Below the pieces are notes generated by a model. It had not been told where the DNA came from. It did no database searches and saw only the letters and a list, made by a program, of their open reading frames with translations. From positions 3,348,001 through 3,412,000 of the forward strand of contig OZ244043.1 in the NCBI GenBank assembly GCA_965215215.1: 64,000 nucleotides of DNA. Direction: 5' to 3'. This stretch comes from CALDTK01 sp965215215 (lineage in GTDB: Bacteria > Bacteroidota > Bacteroidia > Chitinophagales > Saprospiraceae). This document shows, piece by piece, positions 36,678-45,912 of the stretch; position 1 is the stretch's first letter, and the number at the start of each line of letters is the position of its first letter. Made by a program: the position numbers and the translations under genes.

Positions 36678-38339
36678 GCCGCCCTCCTCGGCTTCGATCC
36701 TTTCTTTGAGCTCCGCGATGTGGGCGTGTACCGCGCTCACGACCACCGAACCTTCCCCCACGGCGGAGGCTACACGCTTGATGGACTCCGAGCGAATGTC
36801 GCCCACGGCGAATACGCCGGGCAGCGAGGTCTCCATGCCGTGGTGGCCGACGGCCTGGCCGGTCTTTACGAATCCCTTCCCGTCCAGGTCTATGGTATCG
36901 CGCAGCCAGTTCGTGTTGGGCGCCGCGCCGATCATGATGAAGCAAGCGCCGGTCTCGATCCGCTGCGTTTCCCCCGTTTTGCGGTTGGTGAGCGTAACGG
37001 AATCCAGGTGCTCGTCGCCCGCGAGCCCGGAGAGCTCCGTGTGCGTCCACAGGTTGATGCCCTCGTCGTTGAGGATACGCTCGGAGAGGTAGGAGGACAT
37101 GGTTTCGGACAGTCCGCCACCGCGCACTACGACGTTGGTGCACCTGGCGAAGCGCGAGAGGAACATCGCCGCCTGTCCGGCCGAGTTGCCCCCGCCGACG
37201 ATGACGACGTTCGCGTCGCGACAAAAGCGCGCCTCCAGTTCCGTGGCCGCGTAGTAGATGCCCTGGCCTTCGAACTCGGCGAGGTTGTCGATGGGCAGGC
37301 GGCGGTACTGCACTCCGTTGGCGAGTACGACGGAGTAAGCGCGCAAATTCTCCGCGTTCTCCAGGTCGAGGGTGTAGCAGTGGCCGGTTCGCGTGAGCTT
37401 GGTCGCCCTCCGGGGGGCGGCTATGCGTGCACCGAATTTGATGGCCTGAACCTGGGCGCGGTACGCGAGCTCGCCACCGGACACACCGCGCGGGAAGCCG
37501 AGGTAGTTTTCGATGCGCGAGGAGGTGCCGGCCTGGCCGCCGATGGCGGTGTCCTCGACGATGATCGTACACAAGCCTTCGGAAGCGGCGTAAACGGCCG
37601 CGGCGAGCCCGGCCGGACCCGCGCCCACGATGGCCACGTCGTAGGGGGTCCCGTGGTCCACGCCGAGGTCGAGCCCGAGTGCGGAGGCGAGCTGACAGGG
37701 GTCCGGGTCGACCATCACCCTGGCGCGTCCGGTAACGACGACGGTACCCCCCGCGGGGATCTCGCAGACTTCCGCCAAGGCCGCCAGGCCCTTTTGGTCG
37801 GAACGATCGACCCAGTGGAACGGGATTCCGTTTCGCCCGGCGAACTCCCGTAAGCGGAGTGCGGAACGGTCTGTTTCGTCGCCGACGATCGTGAATCCGC
37901 CCTCACTCGACTCGATGAGGATACGGCGGCGGGCCGCGTAGGCCGTTACCACGGCGTCGGCGAAATCCGGAACGGTGGAGATGAGCCTGCGCAGGGTGTC
38001 CAGATCGAACTCCATCGTTCTACAGGGCGTGGCCGCGACCGCCGCCAGGAAGGCACGCTGTCCCATGAGCAACCCGAGCTCACCGAGGAAATTATTCTCG
38101 GAAATAGTCCGGATCGAGTGGTCGTCGGCGCGGTCGACGATGTCGACGCGCCCACTCAGGATATAGATGAAGGCGTAGGAGGTGTCCCCGACGTCGAAGA
38201 GTACATCCCCCGCTACGTAGGTCTTTTCGGTCCCCTCCTCGCGGATACGGGCGAGCAGCGACTCGCTCAACTCGGGCCACGCTAGCGCTTCGGGGGATAC
38301 TTCGGTCGGATTGGAGTAGCCGCCATCATCGTTGTTCAT
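36642..38339 (-). CDS. cNMP-binding domain fused to thioredoxin-reductase-like FAD oxidoreductase lacking the redox CxxC
   Basis: About 565 residues. Residues 30-145 form a cyclic-nucleotide-binding domain (GELGLLMGQRA resembles the phosphate-binding cassette, with the Arg kept). A thioredoxin-like linker (about 150-230) follows, then a full FAD/NAD(P)H module: GAGPAGLAAAVYAA, IGGQAGTSSRIENYLGFP and VGGGNSAGQAAMFL. Where thioredoxin reductase has its redox CxxC (consensus CATCDG) this protein reads AATELE, so dithiol chemistry is not expected. The fusion occurs in other bacteria. ATG 38339 is preferred over an upstream TTG. Confidence 0.9.
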   Translation of the reverse strand: MNNDDGGYSNPTEVSPEALAWPELSESLLARIREEGTEKTYVAGDVLFDVGDTSYAFIYILSGRVDIVDRADDHSIRTISENNFLGELGLLMGQRAFLAAVAATPCRTMEFDLDTLRRLISTVPDFADAVVTAYAARRRILIESSEGGFTIVGDETDRSALRLREFAGRNGIPFHWVDRSDQKGLAALAEVCEIPAGGTVVVTGRARVMVDPDPCQLASALGLDLGVDHGTPYDVAIVGAGPAGLAAAVYAASEGLCTIIVEDTAIGGQAGTSSRIENYLGFPRGVSGGELAYRAQVQAIKFGARIAAPRRATKLTRTGHCYTLDLENAENLRAYSVVLANGVQYRRLPIDNLAEFEGQGIYYAATELEARFCRDANVVIVGGGNSAGQAAMFLSRFARCTNVVVRGGGLSETMSSYLSERILNDEGINLWTHTELSGLAGDEHLDSVTLTNRKTGETQRIETGACFIMIGAAPNTNWLRDTIDLDGKGFVKTGQAVGHHGMETSLPGVFAVGDIRSESIKRVASAVGEGSVVVSAVHAHIAELKERIEAEEGGLAQRPTAPASS

Positions 38340-38377
38340 GCTCGGGGTTGTGGTATCCAAACCGGTTGAGGGTCAAG

Positions 38378-39118
38378 CTAGTTGAGGGGCAGCCACTCCA
38401 CCCAGGTTCGGAGCTGTTGCCCCGCGAGCTCGATGTGGCGAACGCCGGGGACGCGGCTCGCGATGGCGAAGTCCGACCGCATGGGGTCCAGCTGGAAGTA
38501 CGTACTCGGGCACAGGTACACGGTGTGCTGCCCTACGGAGATCGATCTATCGGTGTGGTAGTGACCGCAGAATACCTGTACGGGTTTGGTGCTGCCGAAG
38601 ATCATGTCGTAGACCTCGCCCGTTCGATCCTCGAAAGCGTAGCGTTCGTCCATGTAGGGTACCCCGGCCTCGAGCGGGGGGTGGTGCATGAAGAGCAGTA
38701 CCCCGTGCCGGGCCCCCTGTAGGTGCTGCTGCAGCCAGTCGACCTGCGCGCGTTCTAGGTAACCGCGCGAGCTATCGACGAACAGGGCGTCCCAGTCGCC
38801 GAAGGCACGGCGGTAACAGACGCTCTCCCCGAGGAGGTTCGCCGTCTTCCCGCAGGCTTCGGCCACGTCGCGCGCGTCGTCGTGGTTGCCCGGGATTACG
38901 TCGAAGGGGACCTCCGCGAGCCGCATGCGCGAAACCGCCCACTCGACGTCCTCGCGTTTCGGCTCGCGCAGCGACAGGTCGCCGGTGAGAACGACGTGGT
39001 CAGGACCCAGGGCCCGGATCCTGCGTACGACCCGGGTGTAGTGCTCGCGCGGATCGATTCCGTGGGTATTCGGACCTGCATTGGCGATGTGTGGGTCGGA
39101 GACTTGAACGATATGCAT
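38378..39118 (-). CDS. Metallophosphoesterase, CpdA-like
   Basis: A 246-residue calcineurin-like phosphoesterase. Metal ligands appear in order as SDPHI (DxH), LTGDLS (GD), PGNHDD (GNHD), HHPPLE and GHYH. The set fits class III cyclic-nucleotide phosphodiesterases such as CpdA. The gene upstream on the left encodes a cNMP-binding protein, which makes a cyclic-nucleotide role attractive but unproven. Divergent from glgE by 50 bases. Confidence 0.9.
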   Translation of the reverse strand: MHIVQVSDPHIANAGPNTHGIDPREHYTRVVRRIRALGPDHVVLTGDLSLREPKREDVEWAVSRMRLAEVPFDVIPGNHDDARDVAEACGKTANLLGESVCYRRAFGDWDALFVDSSRGYLERAQVDWLQQHLQGARHGVLLFMHHPPLEAGVPYMDERYAFEDRTGEVYDMIFGSTKPVQVFCGHYHTDRSISVGQHTVYLCPSTYFQLDPMRSDFAIASRVPGVRHIELAGQQLRTWVEWLPLN

Positions 39119-39168
39119 GGGCGGTACTGATGGAGGCGGCTACTTTCGCGGCCCAAGAAACCAAGGTT

Positions 39169-41118
39169 ATGCGCCAACGTGTCATCATTAATTCCGTGAG
39201 CCCAGAAATTGACGGTGGTCGTTATTACGTCAAGCGGGTACCGGGCAACGAGGTCAACGTAACGTGCACGGCCTTCGGCGACGGCCACGATCACGTGCGC
39301 TGCGCGGTTCGGTACAAGCACGAGAAGGCCAGGTCGTGGCAGACGGTAATGATGACCGACGTGGGGCAGGATCGCTGGACGGCTAGTTTCCCCGTCGAAA
39401 AGCGCGGCTTTTACACCTACGAGGTCGAGGGCTGGGTCGATCCCCTGCTGCACTGGTACATCGGTTTCGGCAAGAAGGCCGATGTCGGCCAACACCTGCC
39501 CGTGGAGCTACAGATCGGTGCCGAGCTGCTGGAGCGTGCCGCCGTCGATCAGAAGAAGCCGGTGGCGGCCAAGTTGCGGCGCTTCTCGAAGCTGTTCGAC
39601 GATTCCGACAAGTACAACGACGCCTACGCCGCGGCCCTCTCCGACGAGTTCGCGCAGCTTATCGCCGAGTATCCGCTCCGGCAGTTCGTCACGGTCTACG
39701 ACAACAACCTCCGCGTACGCGTCGGCCGGCGGAAAGAAGTTTTCTCCAGTTGGTACGAGCTGTTCCCGCGGGCCGCGAGTCCGGACCCCGAGCGGGCGGG
39801 CACGTTCAGCGACGTCGAAGGTCTGCTCCCCCGGATCGCGGAGCTCGGCTTCGACGTACTCTACATGCCGCCGATCCACCCGGTGGGCGAGGTGAACCGG
39901 AAAGGCAAAAACAACAGCACCGAGGCGGAGCCCGGCGAACCCGGCAGCCCGTGGGCCATCGGCTCCCGGCACGGCGGACACAAGGCCGTCGACCCGGGAC
40001 TCGGTACGCTCGCGGATTACAAGCAACTCGTGCTCAAGGCAAAACGGGAGTTCGACATCGAGGTCGCACTCGACCTGGCCTTCCAGTGCGCCCCGGATCA
40101 CCCGTGGATCGAGGAGCACCCCGAGTGGTTCATCTGGCGGCCGGACGGTACGATCGCCTACGCCGAGAATCCGCCGAAGAAGTACCAGGACATCGTTCCG
40201 ATCAACTTCGAAACCGAAGATTGGGAGAACCTCTGGGAAGCCCTGCTCGACGTCATCCTGTTCTGGAACAAGCAGGGCGTCAAGATCTTTCGGGTCGACA
40301 ACCCACACACCAAGGCCTTCCGTTTTTGGGAGTGGGTTATCGCCAAGGCGCAGGCGGTCGATCCCGATCTCATCTTCCTCGCCGAGGCCTTCACCCGGCC
40401 GGCCGTTATGCTCGAGCTGGCCAAGCTGGGTTACTCCCAGAGCTACTCCTACTTCGTGTGGCGTACCTCACCCGCGGCGATGCGCCAGTACCTCGAGGAG
40501 CTGACCGGCGGTGAGTTGCGCGAGGTGATGCGCGCCAACCTCTGGCCGAACACACCCGACATTCTGCCCTTAGACCTCATGAACCGGGGCGAGGCGCATT
40601 TCATGCTTCGCTTAGGGCTGGCGGCCACGCTGTCGAGTAACTTCGGGGTGTACGGGCCGGCCTACGAATTCCTCGAAAACGTGGGTGCCGATACGGGCAA
40701 GGACGAGTACCACAACTCGGAGAAGTACGAGCTGCGTCACTACGACTGGAACGCGCGCAACCGGCTCACCGCCTTCATGACGGCCCTCAACACCGCGCGC
40801 AAACAGCACGCCGCGCTGCAGGATACCTTCAACATCACCTTTTCGGGAACCGACAACGGAGCCCTGCAGAGCTACGTGAAAGTGAGCGGGGAGAGTAAAA
40901 TCTGGTGCGTCGTAAACTGGGACGCCGACGGTGGTCAGGGGGGGTGGATCGAGACCCCGCGCGCCGCCCTCGGCATCACCGGAGCCGTTGACCTACGCTG
41001 CCGCGACCTGCTGACCGAGGAAGTCTACTACTGGAAAGGGGAGTGGAACTACGTGGCGCTCGATCCGCGTCGCTTCCCCATGCACCTGTTCGAAGTCACC
41101 GTTTACGATGCCGAGTAA
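39169..41118 (+). CDS. glgE: Alpha-1,4-glucan:maltose-1-phosphate maltosyltransferase
   Basis: Extends alpha-1,4-glucan with maltose-1-phosphate (GH13 subfamily 3). At about 649 residues it has the N-terminal accessory and beta-sandwich regions, then the barrel with the family-defining KGKNN block (the usual donor-site loop). The nucleophile Asp377 lies in FRVDNPHTK and the acid/base Glu406 in FLAEAFTRP. ATG 39169 is preferred because the preceding codons overlap the divergent promoter gap and lack family resemblance. Its partner maltokinase lies 9 kb downstream. Confidence 0.95.
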   Translation: MRQRVIINSVSPEIDGGRYYVKRVPGNEVNVTCTAFGDGHDHVRCAVRYKHEKARSWQTVMMTDVGQDRWTASFPVEKRGFYTYEVEGWVDPLLHWYIGFGKKADVGQHLPVELQIGAELLERAAVDQKKPVAAKLRRFSKLFDDSDKYNDAYAAALSDEFAQLIAEYPLRQFVTVYDNNLRVRVGRRKEVFSSWYELFPRAASPDPERAGTFSDVEGLLPRIAELGFDVLYMPPIHPVGEVNRKGKNNSTEAEPGEPGSPWAIGSRHGGHKAVDPGLGTLADYKQLVLKAKREFDIEVALDLAFQCAPDHPWIEEHPEWFIWRPDGTIAYAENPPKKYQDIVPINFETEDWENLWEALLDVILFWNKQGVKIFRVDNPHTKAFRFWEWVIAKAQAVDPDLIFLAEAFTRPAVMLELAKLGYSQSYSYFVWRTSPAAMRQYLEELTGGELREVMRANLWPNTPDILPLDLMNRGEAHFMLRLGLAATLSSNFGVYGPAYEFLENVGADTGKDEYHNSEKYELRHYDWNARNRLTAFMTALNTARKQHAALQDTFNITFSGTDNGALQSYVKVSGESKIWCVVNWDADGGQGGWIETPRAALGITGAVDLRCRDLLTEEVYYWKGEWNYVALDPRRFPMHLFEVTVYDAE

Positions 41119-41692
41119 GCTTACCGCCGTACTCGGTACGCTCGGAATCACCGCGGCCGCCTTCGGGCTGCCGTACCTGTTCCGTAAACCGGGAAGCTCT
41201 CACAAGGCGGAAGACGAGTTTTACGAAAGCGAGAACACGCCGGGTTGGGCGCCGCCGAGCTGGGCCTTCCCCGTGGCCTGGAGCATCAACACGGTGGTAC
41301 TCGCCTGGGCCACGCAGTATTTGTACCTGCGGTCCGGGCACCCGCGCCGAAGACAACTGCTCGGGTTGCTGGGAGCTCACTGGGCGGTGTACGCCACCTT
41401 CGAGCGTGCCTATTTCGGGGAGAGGAGCCCCGTACTCGCCGCGGTTTGGACCTCCGCCGATTTTGCGATCTGCCACCTCGCCTTCTATCGAGCGTTGGGG
41501 GTAAACCGGTCGCTAGCCGCGGCGTGGGTACCCGTCAACCTCTGGCTAACCCTCGCCCTGCCCCTGTCCATTTACCAACTTACCCACAACGAGGATCCGC
41601 GCTTCGGGACGGCCGGTATCGCGCTCGGCGAGGACCTCGCGGCGATGCTCGGCGTTGCGCCGCCGCGGGTCGCCACCCGGAGCGTGGGTTAG
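41108..41692 (+). CDS. TspO/MBR-family membrane protein
   Basis: A 194-residue membrane protein with about five hydrophobic helices. The block PPSWAFPVAWSINTVV matches the TspO/peripheral benzodiazepine receptor signature (Pro-Pro followed by Trp-rich helix). Family members bind porphyrins or act in oxidative-stress signalling; nothing here says which. It overlaps the glgE 3' end by 11 bases, so it is probably expressed with it. Confidence 0.8.
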   Translation: MPSKLTAVLGTLGITAAAFGLPYLFRKPGSSHKAEDEFYESENTPGWAPPSWAFPVAWSINTVVLAWATQYLYLRSGHPRRRQLLGLLGAHWAVYATFERAYFGERSPVLAAVWTSADFAICHLAFYRALGVNRSLAAAWVPVNLWLTLALPLSIYQLTHNEDPRFGTAGIALGEDLAAMLGVAPPRVATRSVG

Positions 41693-41716
41693 CGGCGTAG
41701 CGTGCACCTTTAGCCG

Positions 41717-42934
41717 GTGGCAACAACGAGCCTCCCGACGCGCGGTCGCAAATTCGGTCCGGCGGCGGTGGTCGCCGCGGCGTTCATCGGTCCGGGAACC
41801 GTCACCACGGCAACCCTGGCCGGTGCCGACTACGGGTACACCCTGCTGTGGGGTATCGTGTTCTCTACGCTCGCCACGCTCGTGCTCCAGGAGATGTCCA
41901 TGCGGCTCGGGGTGGTGGGGCGACTCAGTTTGGGGGAGGCGATCCGCCGTAAGGTTCCGAGCGGCTGGCCCTTCGCGTTAGCCGCCGGACTGGTCGTGCT
42001 CGCGGTGCTGGTCGGAAACGCCGCCTACGAGGGCGGCAACCTCGCCGGCGCGCTGCTGGGGGTGCGTGCGGTACCCGCGTTCGGGGAGCTGCCGGCCTGG
42101 ACGCTGGTCGCGCCCGCCGGCCTGGCGGCGGGGTTACTGTTCTTCGGACGAGTGCAGCTCGTTCAGCGGACCCTCGGTGCGCTCGTCGGCCTCATGAGCG
42201 TCGTGTTCATCGTCGCGGCCGCAGCGAGCCAACCCGCGCTCGCCGAGCTGCTCGTCGGTATGCTCGTACCGCGTCTGCCGACCGGTAGCGAGCTCACCGT
42301 CATGGCGCTCATCGGTACCACGGTGGTGCCCTACAACCTGTTTCTACACGCTTCGGTAGCCCGCAACCACTACGCTAGTCCCGCGGACCTGAGTGCCGCG
42401 CGCCTCGATACCTACGTCTCGGTCGGCGTCGGAGGCCTCGTTACCCTCGCCATAGCGATCGCCGCGGCCAGCACCCTCGGTACGGAGACCACGAGCTCCG
42501 CCGGACAGCTCGCCAACCCGTTGCGTCCGGTGTTCGGGAGTGGTGCCAACTGGCTTATCGCGGGTGGGTTCTTCGCGGCCGGGTTGTCGAGCGCCATTAC
42601 CGCCCCGCTCGCCGCCGCCTACGCCGTAGGTGGACTACTCCGCTTCGACGAACGATTACGCAGCCCGCGTACGCTGGCCGTTTGGGGCGGGGTACTGCTC
42701 GTCGGCTTCGTGTTCGCCGTGACCAGCACCCGCCCCGTAGCGTTGATCGTACTCGCGCAGGCCGCCAACGGGGTGTTGCTGCCCATCGTCGCGGGCTTCC
42801 TGCTGTACGTGGCCAACGACGCGAGTTTACTCGGCGAGCGCCGCAATTCGCCCCCGCAAAACATCCTGGGCCTGGCCGTGGTCGTAGTCACCGTTGGGCT
42901 CGGGTTGCGCTCCGTGTACCTTGCCTTCGCGTGA
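41717..42934 (+). CDS. Nramp-superfamily transporter without canonical metal-binding motifs
   Basis: A 405-residue membrane protein with about 11 helices. Helix 1 carries GPGTVTTA (residues 25-32) where metal-transporting Nramps have DPGN, and helix 6 carries VPYN (204-207) where they have MPHN. Loss of the metal-ligand Asp and Met argues against ordinary Mn/Fe import. It begins at GTG and its stop overlaps the pxpA start by 4 bases. In Bacillus subtilis an Nramp relative (YcsG) is also in the kipI-kipA-ycsF cluster, so this pairing is old. Confidence 0.85.
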   Translation: MATTSLPTRGRKFGPAAVVAAAFIGPGTVTTATLAGADYGYTLLWGIVFSTLATLVLQEMSMRLGVVGRLSLGEAIRRKVPSGWPFALAAGLVVLAVLVGNAAYEGGNLAGALLGVRAVPAFGELPAWTLVAPAGLAAGLLFFGRVQLVQRTLGALVGLMSVVFIVAAAASQPALAELLVGMLVPRLPTGSELTVMALIGTTVVPYNLFLHASVARNHYASPADLSAARLDTYVSVGVGGLVTLAIAIAAASTLGTETTSSAGQLANPLRPVFGSGANWLIAGGFFAAGLSSAITAPLAAAYAVGGLLRFDERLRSPRTLAVWGGVLLVGFVFAVTSTRPVALIVLAQAANGVLLPIVAGFLLYVANDASLLGERRNSPPQNILGLAVVVVTVGLGLRSVYLAFA

Positions 42935-43671
42935 GCGGTCGAAGCATAGATTTGAATGCGGATCTCGGGGAGGGTTTCCCCTACGACGACGCCTTACTTC
43001 GGGTCGTAACGAGCGCGAACATCGCCTGCGGGGGGCACGCCGGCGATAGGGACAGCATGCGCCGTACCCTGCTCACGGCCGCGAGCAACGGCGTGCGTCT
43101 CGGAGCGCACCCCAGCTACCCCGATCGCGAAAATTTCGGCCGGAAACCCGTTGTCCTCTCAACCGCTGAGCTAGCGGCTTCGCTCACGTCGCAAGTCGCG
43201 GCGCTCCACGAGGAGGCGAGTCAGCTCGGTCTGCAACTCTCCTACCTCAAACCGCACGGCGCGCTCTACCACGAGGCCGCGCGCCACCCGCACACCACGG
43301 GCGCGGTGGTGGCCGGGGTGGCCGCCGAGTTCCGGCTCGCACTGTTGTGGGCACCGGCGGTCCGGGCGCCTACCGGCTCGCCGATCGAGTGCTACGGGGA
43401 GGGTTTTGCCGACAGGCGATACCTGCCCGACGGGAGCTTGGCGGGGCGGGGGCTCGCCGGGGCGGTGCTCACCGACCCGCGGCAGGTCGCACGCCAGGCC
43501 CTCCGCCTGGCGCTTCGGCAAAACTTGCTGGTCGGAGCGGGGGGTACCCTGCACCTGGACGTCGATAGTATCTGCGTGCACGGCGATACCCCCGGCGCGT
43601 TGAAGCTCGCCCTCGCGGTGCGTGACGCGCTGCGCGCGCACGACGTGGTCGCCAAATCCTTCCTCGCGTGA
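42931..43671 (+). CDS. pxpA: 5-oxoprolinase subunit A (LamB/YcsF family)
   Basis: A 246-residue subunit of the ATP-dependent 5-oxoprolinase PxpABC, which converts pyroglutamate to glutamate. The opening DLNADLGEGFPYDD and IACGGHAGD, then GAHPSYPDRENFGR and LKPHGALYHE, are family hallmarks. I placed the start at GTG 42931 (GTGA overlap with the transporter), since the longer frame upstream is shadow sequence. It ends with a GTGA overlap into pxpB. Confidence 0.95.
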   Translation: MSGRSIDLNADLGEGFPYDDALLRVVTSANIACGGHAGDRDSMRRTLLTAASNGVRLGAHPSYPDRENFGRKPVVLSTAELAASLTSQVAALHEEASQLGLQLSYLKPHGALYHEAARHPHTTGAVVAGVAAEFRLALLWAPAVRAPTGSPIECYGEGFADRRYLPDGSLAGRGLAGAVLTDPRQVARQALRLALRQNLLVGAGGTLHLDVDSICVHGDTPGALKLALAVRDALRAHDVVAKSFLA

Positions 43672-44333
43672 AGGCGCGCGTTGCCCCGTACGGACCGAAC
43701 GCGATCGCGTTCTCGGTGCACGCCACGCCGAGCCCGCACCTCTCGGCACGCTTGCGCGGCTTCGCCGATACGCTGCACGCGTGGCCCGCGGTCGTGGAGA
43801 CCGTGGTCGCGTACGTCGAAGTGGTCGTCCGCTTCCGCGAAACCCCCTTCGCGCGACTGCCGGAAACGCGGACCGCGCTCGAGCTGGCCTGGTGGACCTG
43901 GTGCGAAGCGCCACACGGCACCGAGCTCGCTACGGGCGCGGGGGGCGGCACACTCCACGAGCTCCCGACCGCGTACGACGGTCCGGACCTACCAGACGTC
44001 GCCGAGCGGTGCGGCCTCGACGTGGGGGCGATCGTAGCGGCGCACAGCCGACCGACCTACACCGTCTACGCTTTGGGGTTTCAACCGGGCTTCGCCTTCA
44101 TGGGGGAGCTGCCCGAAGCGTTGTGGCTCCCGCGCAAGGACGTTCCGTTGCCGCGCGTCCCGGCGGGCTCGGTGGCGATCGCCGGGCACCAGACGGGGGT
44201 TTACCCGCACGCAAGTCCGGGGGGGTGGTACCTGATCGGACGTTGCGACGCCCCCGTGTTCGACCCCGCGAGCGCGACCCTGAGTCGATTCGCCGTCGGC
44301 GACCGGGTGCGGTTCATCCCTATCGCCCGCTGA
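43668..44333 (+). CDS. pxpB: 5-oxoprolinase subunit B (KipI family)
   Basis: A 221-residue protein with the KipI/allophanate-hydrolase-subunit-1 pattern: VVRFRETPFARL in the N-terminal half, and VYALGFQPGFAFMGELPE, LPRKDVPLPRVPAGSVAIAG and TGVYPHASPGGWYLIGR in the C-terminal cyclophilin-like half. Works with PxpA and PxpC. Translationally coupled to both, with a GTGA overlap before and a TGATG overlap after. Confidence 0.95.
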   Translation: MKARVAPYGPNAIAFSVHATPSPHLSARLRGFADTLHAWPAVVETVVAYVEVVVRFRETPFARLPETRTALELAWWTWCEAPHGTELATGAGGGTLHELPTAYDGPDLPDVAERCGLDVGAIVAAHSRPTYTVYALGFQPGFAFMGELPEALWLPRKDVPLPRVPAGSVAIAGHQTGVYPHASPGGWYLIGRCDAPVFDPASATLSRFAVGDRVRFIPIAR

Positions 44334-45187
44334 TGGCCCCGAACCGACGCAACCTCACGGTGGAAGTACTACGGGTCCGCGGACCGCTCAGCGTCGAGGA
44401 CGCCGGGCGCCCGCGCCAGCTCTCGGTGGGCGTACCGCTCGGTGGCTACGCGGACCGTCCCGCCGCCCAGCTCGCGAATCGCCTGGTCGGGAACCTCGAC
44501 TCCGCGCCCCTGCTCGAGGTAGCCCTCGCCGCCCCGCGCTTGCGCTTCTCGCACGGCGCGACGATCGCCTGCACGGGGGCGGCGGTGCGCTGGACGGTGA
44601 ACGGGCTGCCGGTACCCGACTGGACGCGGGTCCAGGTCGGCGCCGGCGACGTGGTAGACGGGGGAGGGGTAGGGGAGCGGGGGCTGTTCGGGTACCTCGC
44701 GATCGGCGGACGGTGGACGGTCCGCCGCTGGCGGGGTTCGGTTTCGCCGCTGCGGCTCGGCGCCGAGGTTTGGCCGCGGAGCAGCTCCCTCGCCGCGGGA
44801 GACGAGTTATCTATCGAGCCCGGTGTACGCGCGGGAAAGGTGTGGGCGCGGCCCGTAGCCCCCTGGTGGGCGCGGGAGCCGATCCGACTTCGGTTCGGTG
44901 ATGCCCCCGAGAGCGCACTCGTCGGGGAGGTCGTCGGTACGAGCGCCGAACGGTTCGACCAACTCGCCTCGACCCGGTGGCGCGTCGTTCGCCGAGCGAG
45001 CAACCGGATGGGCGTCCGACTCGCGGGCGGACCGAGGTGGTTCGAACCCCCCTCCGCGGCGGCGGAGCGCTGGAGCGGGGCGGTGCTGCCCGGTGTCGTT
45101 CAGTGGCTGGCTGGGGGCGACTTGATCGTGGCGGGCGTCGACTGCCAAACGATCGGTGGTTACCCGCGCATCGGGTGGGTGGACTAG
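44333..45187 (+). CDS. pxpC: 5-oxoprolinase subunit C (KipA family)
   Basis: A 284-residue subunit of the biotin-independent carboxyltransferase-like family. Blocks are GPLSVEDAGRPRQLSVGVPLGG, LEVALAAPRLRFSHG, RGLFGYLAIGGRW, SNRMGVRLAGG and DCQTIGGYPRIG. ATG 44333 overlaps the pxpB stop (TGATG). It completes the transporter-pxpABC unit. The 3' end overlaps the convergent TetR gene by 4 bases. Confidence 0.95.
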   Translation: MAPNRRNLTVEVLRVRGPLSVEDAGRPRQLSVGVPLGGYADRPAAQLANRLVGNLDSAPLLEVALAAPRLRFSHGATIACTGAAVRWTVNGLPVPDWTRVQVGAGDVVDGGGVGERGLFGYLAIGGRWTVRRWRGSVSPLRLGAEVWPRSSSLAAGDELSIEPGVRAGKVWARPVAPWWAREPIRLRFGDAPESALVGEVVGTSAERFDQLASTRWRVVRRASNRMGVRLAGGPRWFEPPSAAAERWSGAVLPGVVQWLAGGDLIVAGVDCQTIGGYPRIGWVD

Positions 45188-45864
45188 TCTTCGTGGAGCA
45201 GGCGGCCGACCCAGAGGTTGAGCATCTTCTCGAGGTCTTCCCTCGTTCGATCGCCGAACTTCAGGTCGGTGAGTTTGGGTAGATGTTCGGCGAAGTAGAT
45301 GTGGTTGTTCGCCATCTCGCAGAGGCTACTCGCTAGCGCCCGTGGGTAGGGGAACCCGGGATTGACCTCGAGCACGAGCTTGGCGAGCTCGGCGGTGAGC
45401 GCTTTGTAACCGAGGAAAAGCCCCTGGTCGTTTTCGGCGTCGACCGCCTTGCCGTGGTAAGCTTTCGTACCCTCGGTGAGTACGACGCGGTGGAGTAGGC
45501 GTTCGTCGATGTACGGGACCGACTCGTTGGGCGTCATCGGTTGGGTCAGCGCCCGGATGGCCGCCCGGAGGCGCTCGGTAGGTTTTACCTGGAGTGCGAT
45601 GGCCTGGTTGATGAGGTGGTGCACCCAATCCCAGTAGTAGCTAACCAGGTACAACAACAGTTGGTGCTTCGAACAAAAATAGCGGTATACGCTCGCTTCT
45701 GTACAGCCGACCGCGAGGGCCAACTTCCGGAAAGTGAGCTCCTCGAGGCCAATTGCATCCAGTTCGATAATCGCGTGCTTGAGTAAGCGTTGACCTAGAT
45801 CGGTGGCCTGCGGATCGCGCAGCGAGAGCTCTGGGTTCGGAGCGATTCGGATGAGAATAGCCAT
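45184..45864 (-). CDS. TetR-family transcription regulator
   Basis: A 226-residue regulator. The helix-turn-helix is at about residues 40-65 (LTFRKLALAVGCTEASVYRYFCSKHQLL), the clear TetR signature. The C-terminal ligand domain is helical. It faces the ABC/HlyD/TolC operon across 70 bases holding a perfect inverted repeat, so it probably controls that operon and itself. The inducer is unknown. Confidence 0.92.
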   Translation of the reverse strand: MAILIRIAPNPELSLRDPQATDLGQRLLKHAIIELDAIGLEELTFRKLALAVGCTEASVYRYFCSKHQLLLYLVSYYWDWVHHLINQAIALQVKPTERLRAAIRALTQPMTPNESVPYIDERLLHRVVLTEGTKAYHGKAVDAENDQGLFLGYKALTAELAKLVLEVNPGFPYPRALASSLCEMANNHIYFAEHLPKLTDLKFGDRTREDLEKMLNLWVGRLLHED

Positions 45865-45897
45865 GCACTTACAACGGTGGTAAACCTTATTCGTTCA

Positions 45898-45912
45898 GAT
45901 AGCATTCCTATC
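45898..45912. promoter_or_regulatory. Candidate TetR operator
   Basis: A perfect inverted repeat GATAG-CATTC-CTATC centred in the 70-base gap between the divergent TetR and ABC genes. Arms are only 5 bases, so it could be chance, but the place and symmetry fit. Confidence 0.4.

Noticed and set aside
42682..42930. Upstream extension of pxpA
   Set aside because: It overlaps the transporter in another frame and has basic low-complexity composition; GTG 42931 with an overlap is the natural start.
43622..44332. Upstream extension of pxpC
   Set aside because: It is an out-of-frame shadow of pxpB; ATG 44333 directly follows the pxpB stop.
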